A DNA stretch of 64,000 nucleotides, taken from the NCBI GenBank assembly GCA_036023115.1, contig JAYKKT010000080.1, positions 11,401,501-11,465,500 on the forward strand. Direction: 5' to 3'. Under the pieces are notes generated by a model. That model was not told where the DNA came from. It saw only the letters and a program-made list of their open reading frames with translations, and did not search any database. Every line of letters starts with the position of its first letter. The stretch's first letter is position 1. The position numbers were made by a program, and so were the translations under genes. Origin of the DNA: Brasenia schreberi. Lineage: Eukaryota > Streptophyta > Magnoliopsida > Nymphaeales > Cabombaceae. Shown one piece after another: positions 13,776 to 27,426 of the stretch.

Positions 13776-16700
13776 AAAGCTACTACTCACTAGTAAGTTG
13801 TTCTTTATGTTGATCATTAAGTAATATACAAAGATTGTTAGTATATTGAATGTGATAAGATTATATGTAAGTTATGATAGAAATAATAGTTTGTGAAGGA
13901 ATCTAAATGATATTGTCACACCCTACCACCTTGTGGGAGTAGCCACCACTGTAGTATAGATTATGTACTCATATGGAGGAAGATATTCAACGAGTTTTAT
14001 TTAGACTTTGTAGTGCATGCTAATTTATCAAATTATATAAAGATTGTTTTGTTTGATTGGTTCTCTTGAACTGTTAATCATCTAATTACTTCCAAAACAT
14101 GCAAGTAAATCAAGCCATTGGATAATTGTTACTTGAAAAACTTTTTAAGCATGGTCGTGTCTGCTTTGAGTAATATTTATTTGAGTATGATTCTAGTTTT
14201 GGAAGGTTAATATTTAATAACTAAGTATTTTAATTTGTTTTAACTAGCAGTTAATTTGGTGAATTGAAAATTATACAATGTATATCAACATCGATATTAA
14301 GTTAAGAGAGTTTAAATAAGTGTAAACAGATGTAGTTGCCTCTATGTGTAGAGGGAATGAAAAATAACCATGTGAGCAAATTGAGGTTAAGTAAATATTC
14401 TATGATGTGGATTTTGTACAAATTTAGGAGCTTTAATATTGAAATTTGAGTATCTTGATTTAGTTTGTTAAAATTAATTAGGTTGATTTTGGAATAGAGT
14501 TGATGATACAAATTAGTTTCGATGATGATACTTTCTTGAGGGTAGATTGTAACACGTGTCTACACTAGGCCTAAACCTATATATAAACTGGCCCAAGTAC
14601 CAAATGTAAAAATAAAAAGACAATCTCAAAACCTATCGATATTGGTGGAAAAACTATAAGAAAACCATCAAAGCACTAACAAATGATTTCTCTTTCCAAT
14701 TCTTCATTGATTTGACAATTTATGAAGGGCATTTGATAATAATCAATCCTAGTAACTAAAGAGATGGCTCATAGCATCTAATGGTGGTAGAATAGACTGC
14801 AATAGCAACGTGTTCTAACTAAAGTTTTAAGTTTTGGTTAGTTTGGGTTTTTCAAGTCATATCATAGGCCATCTATAGCATAGTGGACCAATATCAACAT
14901 TAATTGAAGGGACTAGTACCGTCTCTCATGAGTCATTGGTAGCAACCAATTGAAAAGGTTAATGGTACCAACATTGATTGTCACCAATAGTGGCAAGGAT
15001 TTTTTGGGTCTCACGAGATAGGTCAATGCAATTCCACACTTTGGAGCTCAAATTGGTTTCTCAGTGACCTAGAGGACCGCTATGTTAGATCTTGGTGAGG
15101 AATGGTAGAGGAGAGCTAGGAAGATGATTTGGTACCTACATTGGCCCTTGTTGTTGTCAAAATAAGTATAAATACGATGTGAATAGTGGTGGTCTGGTGG
15201 CTTTGAGGTTGTTCCGTAGTATGTCATGTAGTCAATGAACCATGTTTTGCCCTAGCCAATACTCATTGCCATGATGAGTCAAGTTCTTTGGACCAATTTA
15301 GTTTTAGTTGGATTAGTATCTTGTGTAGGTCCAAAATAGACACATCAAATCTTTTTATGATCTCGAGACTATTCAGTGTTTGTTGAAGCTTGATTTGAAT
15401 CATCATACGTGTAACGAGACTACCTTAATTTAATGAGGATGGTATTACATTGTAATGATTAAAGTAATATAGATTTAACAGATTTAGGGCTCCTTAATAG
15501 GATCCAATTAGAGTATTTTTTGTTTGTTCATAGTCTAAACACATGATATGAATCACTCGCTGCTTTATTGTAAAGGATATTATTTGATGTTCATTTTATG
15601 CTTAAATATGTCTAAAACATGATGATTTGAAGGTATTACATACAGATGTTGGATTAGAGTGATACAAATCATGACTTTTGGATATAGACCTTTGCACCAA
15701 TTGACATAGGTGAATATGCATGACATCAATAAAATTATGCAATGGGTTATTTATGTTCTTCTTATTGTAATTTATATGATTTGCTATTGAATTTATAATG
15801 ATGAGTTGTTTATACTTGTATAGCATTGTTTTAGAACATAGATGTTTGATAAGACTTGTGTCTATGTATGCTATGATTATGTGTGTACATTGAATTACGA
15901 TTATACGATGAACATGTTTTCACATGAAATGGTTTACATTGAGACATTTAGATATTGTTTCGATATTGTGTATGAGATATGATTGGTGAACAAGAATAAC
16001 AAAGATGATTGAGAAGGTAACTAATTAAAAATTAAAGATATTGGTCCTATTGTGTATGTGTGTATTTTGGGTTTCTGAAGATTTTGTTGTCATGTGATGT
16101 GACCCATTAATGTTCCACCAAGGTGGGCTCCTAGATACTTAGGTCATGTTTATGGGTGGTTTTGTAGGCTAGTTGTACATGTATAAGGCACTATCCACCC
16201 AAGGCTATTGGTAGGTGTTAAACGATCTGTACAACCTTGATTATTTAGCAAAGTATAAACTACAATTATTAAAACTGAATAAGATTTGAGCAATTATGTA
16301 TATGGATGTGGATGTACGAACATGTGTAATTTTCTTAATGGTCATGAAGCAATGTTAGTGTTTACTCATTTGATAATTGTTATCATGCATCGATATTTGA
16401 AATGTGTATGATCTTAGTATTATCTTGTTGTGGCTTGTATATTTACGTGTGGCGTGGGTTGGATTATGCTCACCTTGCTTCACAATAGGTAATTGGAGAT
16501 ACAATAATGAGATTTCTCTCAAGTGACAGTTGGAAATATTATAACATAGAAACATCTTATGCATAAATAAGGTTAAACTATTTTACAAATAATGTGGATT
16601 ATTTTATGTGGTTTATAAATTTGTAATGTTTAGTTACTGATATGTAAATCAGTTTTATTTTAATGAGATTGAATATTTTGAGGAAAAGATTGTTCTTTGC

Positions 16701-17039
16701 AAGAGTTGTCTGAGGTAGGAACTATAGACTTGGGTGTGAGAGTGTATCAATGAAAATGTTGATCACAACACTTCTTAAGCCAGTTCAATGAAAAGATCTT
16801 GATGACTACCATTTTATAATTCTACCAATTCAACCAAGTCTAATACAAGACATTTTCGTTTTGAAAAACTCTAAACACATAAAGTATGCTCTTTCTTTAG
16901 TATGGAAAAGAGAAAATGCTTAGGAGACGATGCATGTTCATAACATTATTTATATGGAGGAGCTACTGCAAGGAGACATAAGGAGAAAAATTGAAAATAT
17001 AAACTTCAGTGCTTAAAGCCTCACCTTAAAATGACTTTG
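13776..17039. other. AT-rich intergenic DNA with possible LTR remnants
   Basis: No coding region is supportable; the open frames here are short and unrecognised. 'tgtcacaccctaccaccttgtggg' near 13915 and 'gctcaccttgcttcacaatagg' near 16468 resemble parts of plant gypsy LTRs, so this may be one or more decayed LTRs, but no paired ends were found. Confidence 0.35.
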
Positions 17040-18700
17040 GCAATTTGAGTTGAAAAATTAAAGCTTTAATTTCCCTATCAAGGTAGGATTCATTCTTTCT
17101 ATTATTGATACTCCATTTAGTTGGGGTGTCTTACAAGGAGCCTTCTCATGCTTTATGCCATAAGTATCAAATGACCCTGAATATTCACCTCCATCATCTT
17201 ATAAACTTAAACCTTTTCTCTTCTTATCTCTCAACTATAATATGAAATTTCTAGAAAGTATCCAACACTTGGTCATTTGATTTCAATGTATAAACACATA
17301 ACTTCCAAAAGTTATCATCAATAAATGTTACAAAATATAGAGTGCCACCAAGTGTTTGAGTATGCCTAGGGACACAAACATATGAATGTACCAAATATAA
17401 AATATTTGATTTTTTAAAAGGATAAGAATATTTAGAAGATATTATATTTTGCTTACCAACCATGTAATCTTCACAATCACCTTGATGCACTTCACCAAAA
17501 GAGGTGATCAAATTCTTCTTGGCAACAAATACCATGCTTTTTTCACCCATATGGCCAAGTCAATTATGCTACAACTTTGTATCAATAGAGGTCTCAACTA
17601 CATCAATACAAGACTTAAAATAATTAAATGTATCAAATAAAGAGAAGTAGTCTCTTACTTCCACCAACAACAAATTGCTTGTGGTAAATTTCATTGATCA
17701 TTCATAAAGTGATTGCTAAAATCATCATGATCAAGTTTTCTACTACTAATAATTTTAGGCACAAATCATGAATATTCATCACATCTTCAAGAGGCAAAAT
17801 TTTACCATTGTTTATCTTTAGCTTAAAAACTCACATACCAAAAACATTAGTTGAACCTGAATTTTTCATCTTTACATTACCAAACTCATTTACAATATAA
17901 GAGCTACATCAACTTCATCCTTGAAATGACATAAACTAACACTCCATTATCTACTGTCTAAGTAGAATCATCATAAACAAAGCTTACTACCTCATTATTG
18001 ATTAAGAAAGTATTTTGTAGCTACTACAATTATCTCATTATTGAACTTGTTTTCTTTCTTTTCTTCCTTATTCTTATTCTCTTTCTTCAACTTGTACCAA
18101 AACTTCTGATATCTTTTATCACAATAATGACATTTCAGATTTTCTCTTGACTTGTTTATGCTTGTATCTTTGCCACTGCTTTTGCTATAAATACATCTAA
18201 TTATGAAAATAAGCCATGTGTCTTGTAACTTAATACCTCACTTAAGATAGTCTTTTTAGTAGATTCAATAGTAAGGGAACCTTTGGGAGCATAATTAGAA
18301 AGAGTAGCCCAAAAGACTATAGGCTTCCCAAGAGTTGGGTAAACTAGTCAGCAATGAAAGATTTAAAAGGTCACTGCTATCTTAGCCTCTTGTAAATCAT
18401 TTACTCAATGCATGTATTACATTGTCTCCAATCGTTAGCTATTGAATTCTCATCCTTTTACTTCAATTGCATCAATTTTTCAATAAAACAACTAGTTATT
18501 TCTTATCTTAAAACATAGATTGACTCCAAGTTCTTCCTAAGAGTGTGGGTGTTTGTCCTATGGATTCAGTGAGTGTAGCCATTCTCACACTTGCTCATGC
18601 TCGAACACTTGCATAGGCTTCATGAATAATAAATTCCTCATCTTAAGAACCTAATAATTATAATTTAAATCATTCAAAACAATCATACAAGTCATATGCC
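17040..18700 (-). mobile_element. Ty1/copia fragment: gag zinc knuckle to integrase
   Basis: Reading the minus strand from high to low coordinates: a decayed CCHC knuckle (CHYCDKRYQKFWYK, about 18130-18090), a protease-like stretch with short KLKINNGKILPLEDVMNIHDLC-type blocks (about 17840-17755), the pre-integrase to integrase open frame 17251-17550 (GGTLYFVTFIDDNFWKLCVYTLKSNDQV) and the GGEY...TPQLNG integrase core down to about 17110. Many stops. No LTR or reverse transcriptase was found. It belongs to the same broad lineage as the other two copia remnants but is more diverged. Confidence 0.8.
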
Positions 18701-21269
18701 CTTCCATCATAACCACACATTGATGTCACTATTAGGAAAAACTTGCAAACTAAATAGCAATAGAAGTGCCAACACCAAGATTCTAGAATTTAACAATAAC
18801 CACCTTTATCAAGTAAGATGCAATCAAATATTAAATAATAATAAAAAATAATTAGGAAATAAGATTTGACATGGTCTTACTCCCACTTAAAGACCCACAT
18901 GCACTAGTAAAGTGTGTTGAAGGGTGGCTCCTTCGGGTTGTACATAAAAGAAAGAAAATGTCCTTCAAAAGCCTCCGTCAAGGTTTGTGTTAGCAAGGGA
19001 TCCATTCTCTCCCATCAGTGTTCGTGCTTCATCCATTGTTATGATTGTTAAACTAGTTATCGTGCAACTTGTTAAACTAGTCATGCATTGTTATGATTGT
19101 CAAAAAGACAAAAACATGGACACCTTGTTTGGTTGATGTGGTGGTCAAACATAACTAGAATCATCATTTGAACCACCAGACTTCGTCAACAACCTGGATC
19201 ATGTCATATTTTGTTGTGTAGATGTTGTGTCTGACATATGAGTATCATGACATCTCATGTCCTCGTCATTAAGGTGTGTTGGGGTTCGGTTGGATCATGT
19301 TAGGATCCATATTGAGGTCTGATTAATTTTGTTTGCGATTCTAGAGTTGTTGAGGCTCCAATTTGAGCGTGATTTGAACCATTTGACTTATAGATGACTA
19401 AATGATAATATGATATTTTTCATTCTTATTTAGTGATTTAATTAATATATTTATTTTAATTAATTTAATATTATTATTTAATTATTTTATTTTTAAATTA
19501 ATATGAATAAAAAATAAATAAAAAGACATAAAAGTTCAATTCAGCCCATGAAAAGTTAATCATCCTTGAAACATTAGAGAAATAATACACCACGATCAAT
19601 CAAGAAGAAAATATAAAAGCTAAGCTAAAAGCACGTGTGGGCTCCACTAGCTCTTGTATTTCCACTCAGCCCACGTTTGGATCAATCCACACAAACACAT
19701 GTCTTGACTTCTTGGGAGAGTTTAAGGAAGAAAACAAAACAAGCTGGGCCCACAATTATAAAGAGAAAAATTTGATGATGAAGCCCAAAGCTAAGTCCTC
19801 TACGGTCAAGCACATGCTGGAGAGTTTAAAGAGAAGAAAACAAAACAAAGCTGGGCCCACAATTATACAAGAGAAAAAATTTGATGATGAAGCCCAAAGC
19901 TGAGTCCACGTTCAGTTTTTGAAGCAAGGCAGTGCAAGTGGGATTTGAAAGGCAATACCCAATTAGTAATAAATAGTGAAGTCACAAAGGGAAAAAGGGG
20001 CACGTCGCTCGAGATAAAAAAAGAGAAAAATGATGTTTTTGTATTATTTTTAAATATATTATTTTTATTATATTTTTAATAATTATGATAAAGTAAAGAA
20101 AATGATAAGAAGAAATTGATGTAATCGATAATATAAAAAGTAATATAAAAAGTAAAAGAAAAAATTATGATAAAAATATTATTGTTGATAAAAATAAAAG
20201 ATTTGGACGTAAAGCTAGAGCACAACAGAGCAAGAATAAAGTGGCATAATATTAATATTGCAGTGTAGGGAAAATTGTGTGTTACAATTTTATTATATTT
20301 TACTAGATGTAATGGAATAGAGAATTTTAATTGAAATAATTTTATTGTGTTCTAATTTTATTATATTTTACTAAATTTTTTTGTACAAAGAAAATAATAT
20401 AAATCTTGATTGTTTTGACATTGTTATGTTAAATTATTTTTATTCAATTTTAAGATTTAATGCTTATTTATTTTATTTTTATGGATTATATTAATGAGTT
20501 TTAGATGAGTTCGAGTCATATTTTTCTCATGTTTTATAATTTATTTTTGTTAAGCTTGAGTGTTAGTGGTAATTGTTAGATATCAATTGTAATTTCTTAT
20601 TAGGGATACATTTAATAATTAGAAAACATATTTCAATGTCCAAGGTTATACGGTGGGATGTCCAAATGTATATTCGTGTAATAAGACAGGATGTGACAAT
20701 CCAATTTGTATATGGTATGGCATTCATGAGAATATAGAATGAGTTATTGAGTCGATTGAAAAAATCCCATGGTTGGTATAAAAGTGATTTGATCAAGTTA
20801 GCAAAAATCCCACAAAATAGCCCAACAAGTAAAAATGAAGAAATTGACAAGATCTTTATTGATCAGATGTTGATAATTTACTATTAATTAAAGAAATTTT
20901 ATCATACTTAATTATTATGCTTTTTAGTGCTTTATTGATAGTATTTTAAAAATCTTTATCATGTTCGTGAGTTAAATTATTTGGATATAATAATTTGACA
21001 TAGTTATGTTAAAATTAATCTTAGTGGATTTGAACTTTGGTAATCTTGCATTTAAGTGAAACTCAATTTGTTTACTTTCTTTACTTTAATTTACATTTAA
21101 AATTAATCTTTGTTCACTATTAATCATTTTCATATTTTTCTTTAATTTTTTTTTTGTTTCTTTAGCAATTCTTTTAGTTTGTCTCACATGGAATCAACGT
21201 CGCTAAAGCGTCAGCGTGCTTTCTACAACTCAAGCTTATTATTTTTTAGGAGTAATGCTATCAAGACAG
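18701..21269. other. AT-rich non-coding region
   Basis: No gene recognised. 19400-20550 is very AT-rich. An open frame at 19637-19903 owes its length to a direct repeat and has no recognisable domain. Part of this may be untranslated or LTR sequence of a decayed retrotransposon, but no termini were identified. Confidence 0.4.
19716..19907 (+). repeat. Direct repeat, units of 83 and 88 bp
   Basis: 19716-19798 and 19820-19907 share gagagtttaa...gctgggcccacaattata...gatgatgaagcccaaagct.gagtcc, separated by 21 bp. Confidence 0.85.
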
Positions 21270-24200
21270 AACAGGATCAATGATTTAGGAGCCTACTGCT
21301 AGCACAAGCTCTCCCAGACTTCAAGTGGAGGCAAATGTCAAACCTAAGCAACCAAATGACATTCTTCAAACTTTCCCCCTCGGGTAGGTCTTTGTCAACA
21401 TGTCGAACCATTATCATCAGTATGAATCTTCTCGAGCTCCAACAACTTTGAGTCGTAACATCTTCATCCAAAGCAACTCCTTACAAGCCTCGGTAATAGC
21501 AATGAACTCAACCTCGGTAGTAGACAATGCAACACACTTTGCAACAACCTAGATTGCCAAGCCACACTCCCCCGCAAAGGTAATCAAATAGCTCGAAGTA
21601 GACTTTCTAGAATCAACATCTCCCTGCCAAGTTTGAATCTATAACCACAAAGAATAGGTTTTCCAATTCCAAAACAGAGCTTCAAACTAGAAGTGCCCCC
21701 GGAGATATCTCAATATCCACTTCATAAGCTTTCCAATGCTCTCTACCAAGATTGGAAAGAAAACGACTAACCACACACCAACTATATGAGCTATATCAAG
21801 TCTTGAGAAAACCATTGTATACATTAAACTTTATACTACATATGCATAAGGAACACGTTGCATGTCTTGTTTCTCTTCATCACTAGAAGGAGCTTGTCTA
21901 GTGCTAAGCTTAAAATGTAAAGCAAGAGGTGTACTTACAACTTTAGCTTTATCTAAGTGAAACCGTTGAAGCACTTTCTCAATGTACTTCTCTCTGTGAC
22001 AACCACAACTTCTTAGCTACTCCATCATGAGTAATTTGCATACCAAGAATATGCCTTCTTGCTAGTCCAAAGTCTTTCGTGGCAAAAGACTTACTAAGCT
22101 CCTTTTTCAACTGTCAATTCTAGAAGAATTATGACCAACAATCAACATATCATCAACATAGAGCAATAAAATGATGAATTCATTATCAAAAAATTTTTGC
22201 ACAAACACACAATGATCGAAGTAGTCTTTGAATCCCTATTGAATCATAACAGACTCAAACTTCTTGTACCATTGCCTCGGGGCTTGTTTCAAGCCATACA
22301 AACTTTTCTTCAACTTGCGACATAATTTTCTTTAATCACAAAACCCTTTACTTTCTCTTCACAAAACCCTCAGGTTGCTCCATGTAAATCTCCTCCTCCA
22401 AATCACCATGAAGGAAAGTAGTTTTCACATCCATTTGCTCAACCTCTAAATCAAGACTTGCTCGCCAAACCAAGAACAACTCGGATGGATGACATTTTAA
22501 CAACCTATGAGAAGATTTCCTCAAAATCAATCCCTTTTTTCGATGGTAGCCTTTGACAACTAATCTAGCTTTGTATCTTGGAGTGGAAGTATTCTCATCA
22601 TTCTTCAACTTGTAAATCCACCGATTTTCCAAAGCTTTCCTGTCCTAGGCAACTTGACCAACTCACTCAAAATATGGTTGTCAATCAAGATTTCATCTCA
22701 TCATTCATTGTTGCAACCCATTACGCCTTCTTCGCTCACTCTCCATAGCCTCTTCGTAGCACTCGGGTTCTCTCCCCGTCAAGTGAGGAGCACATATTCA
22801 TCGGATGAATAACGGGTAGAGGGAATAAGATGTCTAGAAGACCTCCTAAGTGAAACAACAAGTTCATCAACAACCTCACGAGCAGGAGCATCTACCTCAT
22901 CAAGAACATTATCATACAACAACATCCTCAACTGATCACCTGAATATGATTATGCACATCATCATGATTGCCAAAGTTAGCTACATCAGGCATATGAGAC
23001 TAGAACTAGATCAATATCAACCAAACCATCGGTAGACTCGGAGACTCGACTTCTTTGCCTTGTCAATATCTTCAATGGTCTGATCCTCCATGAAAATAAC
23101 ATCATGGCTTCTAACAAGCTTCTTCTCAACGGATCATACAACCTATAGTCAAACTCTCATGACCATAGCCAATGAAGATGCACATTGCCTAGTCTTGACA
23201 TCCAACTTGGACCTCTCATCTTTGGGCACATGTACAAATGCTCTACACCCAAAGACACGTAAGTGGTCATAGGAAACATCCTTTCCATACCACACCTCGT
23301 AACAGAACATCACTGTAAAGCAACAGTAGGAGATAAATTAATAACATGTGCAAAACAATATACAAAGCCTCACCCCAAAAGATCAAGTAACTTTGCTTTC
23401 AGAAAGCAAACATCTAACTCTCTCCATCAATGTCCTGTTCATCCTTTCTCGTCAGGCCATTAAGCCGAGGAGTCTTAGGAGGCGTCTTCTGGTGTCTAAT
23501 ACCTTGTTGTCTGCAGTACTCATCAAATGATCCACAATATTCACCACCATTATCAGTGCGAACACATTTCAGATTTTCTTCCCTATTTCTCTCTCAATGA
23601 AGCTTGAAACCGCTTAAAGACACCAAACACCTAGTCCTTAGTCTTCAAGGCATAAACCCAAAGTTTCCTTGAATGATCATCAATAAAAGTCACAAAGTAA
23701 AGTGCACCACCAAATGTTTTAGTCCTCATTGGACCACAAAGATCTGAATGTACCAACTCAAGCACCTCTCGATTTCCTAGAAAGGAGGATGACTCTTGAA
23801 AGAGACTCTATTCTCGCTTCCCACCAAACAATGAGTACACTTTTTCAAACTTGCACCCTTCAAACCTAAAAGTAGATTCCTTTTGGCCAAAGTATCAAGT
23901 CCCTTCTCAATAATATGGCTAAGTCTCCTATGTCATAACTCGACCGATTATCACACTCAAGATCAATAGAAACTAAAGCCTTGGTCCAGTACAAACCTGA
24001 ACACTTCTTTCCATGTGCCACAACCAAAGAACCCTTGGAGAGTTTCCACCGTCCACTACCAAAGGTACTAACATAGTCATCATCATCAATTGAAGATACA
24101 CTCGCAACTTGCCTGCTACAAATTCGATTGCCTTGTCAACAATCTCTCTCAATTTGCTACATTTTTAATAACCATGGTCTACACCTAATGAGGAGCTTTC

Positions 24201-24651
24201 ACTGAGTTCTGTCGTCGACTTCTTCATTTGAGATTTTACCAAGAATGAGTCACAAGCATCTCCGATTGGAAGCGACTAGTCAAAGTGACTGAGGCAAGTT
24301 TATCTTCAAGAATGCAATTATGAGTCATTGAATGCAACAAATTGTGTCTAAAGCATCTTGAAATTTCACACAAGTGATTGGAAATAGAACTACCATCCTT
24401 GTAACTCAAGTTCATAGCTCGCTTCAACAAAAATAATTTATTGTTCCCAGGACTGAGGCATACAAGGTCTCAAAGCTTCTCCCACAAAGTTTTGCAGTAT
24501 GTGAATCATTAGCAATATGATTGATATCTTTTATTTTCTCTCTCTACTTGTGGTAATTTTTAACATTCAAACTAATCATCTGGCTATAGCTGGGATCCAT
24601 TATAATCAATAAAATATATCCATAATAAGTAAGTAAGACTCTAATGCCAAT
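21270..24651 (-). mobile_element. Ty1/copia internal region, decayed
   Basis: On the minus strand: gag remnants (about 24430-24240), pre-integrase (about 24010-23880), integrase (about 23760-23400, with LYFVTFIDDHSRKLWVYALKTKD), the VFGC.AFVHVPKDER block (about 23250-23200), reverse transcriptase start in the open frame 22348-22632 (RWIYKLKNDE, RYKARLVVKGY, MDVKTTFLHGDLEEEIYMEQPEGF), a frameshifted RT remainder (about 22300-21800) and the RNase H end (DNG...DMLTKT.PRG, about 21410-21370). A primer-binding-like TGGCATTAGAG (minus strand, about 24648-24638) follows the LTR. It is broken throughout and no 3' LTR is seen at its left end. Confidence 0.88.
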
Positions 24652-25354
24652 TGCTTAAAAATTATTTGTGGAAGCCTAAAACTCTTTCCTCTAGTCAAAC
24701 TTATAAATTATCCTAAACAAAAAACATGAGCAATCTCCAAATATGTATGTGTAGAAACTTAATACATAGAGAATAAACCATTTTTATGTGTAAGACCCTT
24801 CAATATGAGAGGTAAAAAACTACGGGACTTAGTCCAAAATAATTTTCATTATATGAAATAGACGAGTACAACAAGATATCTCTAGATATAATCATATCAA
24901 TGCTCTTACTGAAAAAAATGAAAATATGCTGAGAATAAAAAAGCAACCAACTCAAAATAAAGCAGCCAAACATACTAGAGAAAGAGACAATGAACAACTA
25001 AATCTCAAACCTCTCTTAATGGTGTTGCAAAAATGGTTGTTTCCTTATTGAAAATATTGAGTAACCAAAAGATTCGAAGAAATTGCTTTAGTTTGGTTGC
25101 CTTAAGAAGAAGAAATAAAAACCTTGTGTGTTGTGCAGTTGCCTCAAAATAAAATTAATGAATAACATAAATCTTATTCACTGCAAATGAAAGAGCACAT
25201 CTATATTTGAAGAAATTACAAGCTATCATTAGTCAAAATAAATAGCAATTGCCAAAAAAATCATAGTAAAATTACAAGCCATCATGCCACGACAGCTCTC
25301 TCTCACGTCATTAATGAGTGGGTCCACCTCCTCCACGTCAGGATCAACCCAACA
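24652..25354 (-). repeat. 5' LTR of the copia element
   Basis: On the minus strand it begins TGTTGGGTTGATCC at 25354 and ends TTTTAAGCA at 24652, immediately before the primer-binding-like site (703 bp, TG...CA). The outer boundary is supported independently: the P3 3' flank is homologous to the P1 3' flank up to 'gatgatcta', right next to the TG. The element therefore inserted into the P3 unit after the peroxidase duplication. Confidence 0.75.
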
Positions 25355-25980
25355 GCTAGATCATCAATTTAATGCCTTGATCTAAGCGTCTGTTACTCAA
25401 TAATTCTCCTCAAGTTAGTGTTAACTCTTTTGTTAAACTGTAAAAAAAACAAGTACGGACTACTTAAAATGGGTTTCTGAGTATTAGAAAAGTGGTCTAA
25501 GAGAAGGAGAAACACCGAAAACAGACTTACTGGAAAATTTCGTGAGATGTTGTACTCACCTTTCTTGGGGATCGCCATGAAGTGATCCGCTACTTCTGTG
25601 TCACTACAATTGCCGAGTGAACACGTTTGGATGCGTTCTGCAGATGTTTGCCATATGCATATATGCATGCGATTCAACAAAAGAAGAAAAGGGAAAAAAC
25701 CATTTGTATCAGTCACCTGCCACGGCCCTTAAAGCTTTCTAGTCTTATCAATTTATTAAATATACTTGCCTTCCTTTAATATCTTCGCATGATTCCATGA
25801 AATTACATGATCTGGGTAAACTTAAAAGGAGAAAAACCGAGTGACGCAACATGGAGTCCTTTGCTTTAATCATAGACAACAAAATCCTCTAAGCATAGGA
25901 ACCCAATAAAAACATATCGTTAATATGCTTAGATTTGATTCCACCAGAAATAAAACTGCAGCTACATTCCACTCTCTCGC
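25355..25980 (-). other. 3' flank of P3
   Basis: No gene. Reverse-complement homologue of the 3' flanks of P1 and P2, including the 'gctaagatattaa' type and 'gcttt..agtcttatca' blocks. Confidence 0.75.
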
Positions 25981-26748
25981 TTAGTTCACTTTCCTGCAGT
26001 TCTGGCGAATTTGTCCGTTCGTGCCAGTAAGAGGGCTCAGTTACCCATCTTAACCATTGCCTGTCCAAAGTCTCTGGAGAAGAGAAAGGGATTGAAGCTG
26101 TATGCTCTGACCTGCTGATCCGTTGTTCCATTGTTGAAGAGCTCCTGATCGGAATGGAGCAAGTCTCTCCTTAACAGAAGATTTGCAATGTAGCTTGTGT
26201 CGAACCTAGTTGGTGTGAAGCGATCCAATGGAGCCAGGTTGTTGTCTCCTCCTGAACTCGGGCAAGAGCCCTGCAGTGAGCTCGCGAACTGGGGGGTCTA
26301 TGCTCTGGTGTCGTTGTAGAAGGGCGTCCTGAAGAATCTGCACTTGACCGATGATGTGTGCACCAGATAGCGCAACAAATTCTCTGGCATCAAATCCCTT
26401 GCTTTGAAAGTTGGGGATAAGGTCAGATAGGCTTGAGAATGGCGAAGGTAGGTTGCTGTCCGCTGCGTCCTTACTAGCAGTCCTGCAGTCCCTCCTTCCG
26501 AGTTGTACATTCCAGGATGGTCCACCAAGCTGTTGCATCAAAACCATATGCATATTAAATGTACTTATACGAAGATTCATTACATGAATAAACATAACAG
26601 CGGAAATGACGGCGCTTCTTATGACTCTCAGTGCTTGAGGGCAAGTTCTAAAGTAAAAGAGGGGAGAGAACTGCTGACAAGTGACGTTCGGAGCAAACAG
26701 TACCAGTCCTATCATCATCAGTAGTGATATGACAGAAAACTTGGCCAT
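25981..26748 (-). pseudogene. Class III peroxidase pseudogene, exon 2 deleted (P3)
   Basis: Inverted paralogue of P1. Exon 1 runs 26748-26596 (start methionine, signal peptide, QQFSP, 51 codons), then breaks after SAVISAV. The rest of exon 1 (with the distal Arg/His), intron 1, exon 2 and most of intron 2 are missing. The break joins directly to the last 66 bp of intron 2 and exon 3 (26529-25981). The fused region stays open until a 5-nt deletion just after GAHIIGQ (about 26349-26345). A net 3-nt insertion lies near 26300, and a 1-nt deletion at about 26038 puts a stop after KMGN. The proximal His and the C-terminal NCRKVN codons survive. An in-frame upstream ATG at 26847 lies in promoter-like DNA and is disfavoured. 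It is not an active peroxidase. Confidence 0.95.
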
Positions 26749-27392
26749 GATTCTCACACTCAGGGAGAGAGGGGGGATCGATGTAGGTGTTGTGATTCGA
26801 CGAAGGTGGCGGATATTTATAGACGAAAGAAGCCTATGTAGCTTCATGGTTGCTACTACGGTGCATTAATCATCAACATCATCCATATCTCTCTACTTTG
26901 TAGTTTTGACCTTTAACTCCACGCGATTTGCTGACTTTCCTTCGTTTTGTTGGGTAGTCAGCCGATGGACGTCTCGAGGAATTTATTGTAGATTGATAAC
27001 AGAAACCAACCCAAGCTGGTTAGCTTTGAATCTTTGTTTCTTTCAGCAATCGTCGGCAGCTCACAATTTCGTCGACTTTAATTTTAAAAGCTTCTCTGGT
27101 GCACGTTCACAATCACTAGCGCTTTAGCCATAAATTATGCAAAAGAAGGGAGTAACTGATAAGAAGGAAGGTATAACTCAAGAAACTCCCTTTACTGTTC
27201 TTGTTAATCTTCCATCTTATCTTTGCCTGCATTTTTTAGTCGGGACTTGATAATCGACGCATTTTTTGTTGATGGGTAAGGGAAGAATGTGACTAAGTCT
27301 CAGTTGCCAAATCGCACGAGTTAAATACTAATATGGAACAAAATATAATAGGACGGCAACATCCTATTATATATATGTATCGACGCACAAAC

Positions 27393-27426
<34 letters not shown>

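Noticed and set aside
13914..16740. A complete gypsy LTR or solo LTR
   Set aside because: Motifs at both ends are suggestive, but no matching terminal repeat, primer site or duplication could be confirmed.
19637..19903. 88-codon open frame
   Set aside because: Length is due to a direct repeat; no recognisable domain, AT-rich non-coding surroundings.
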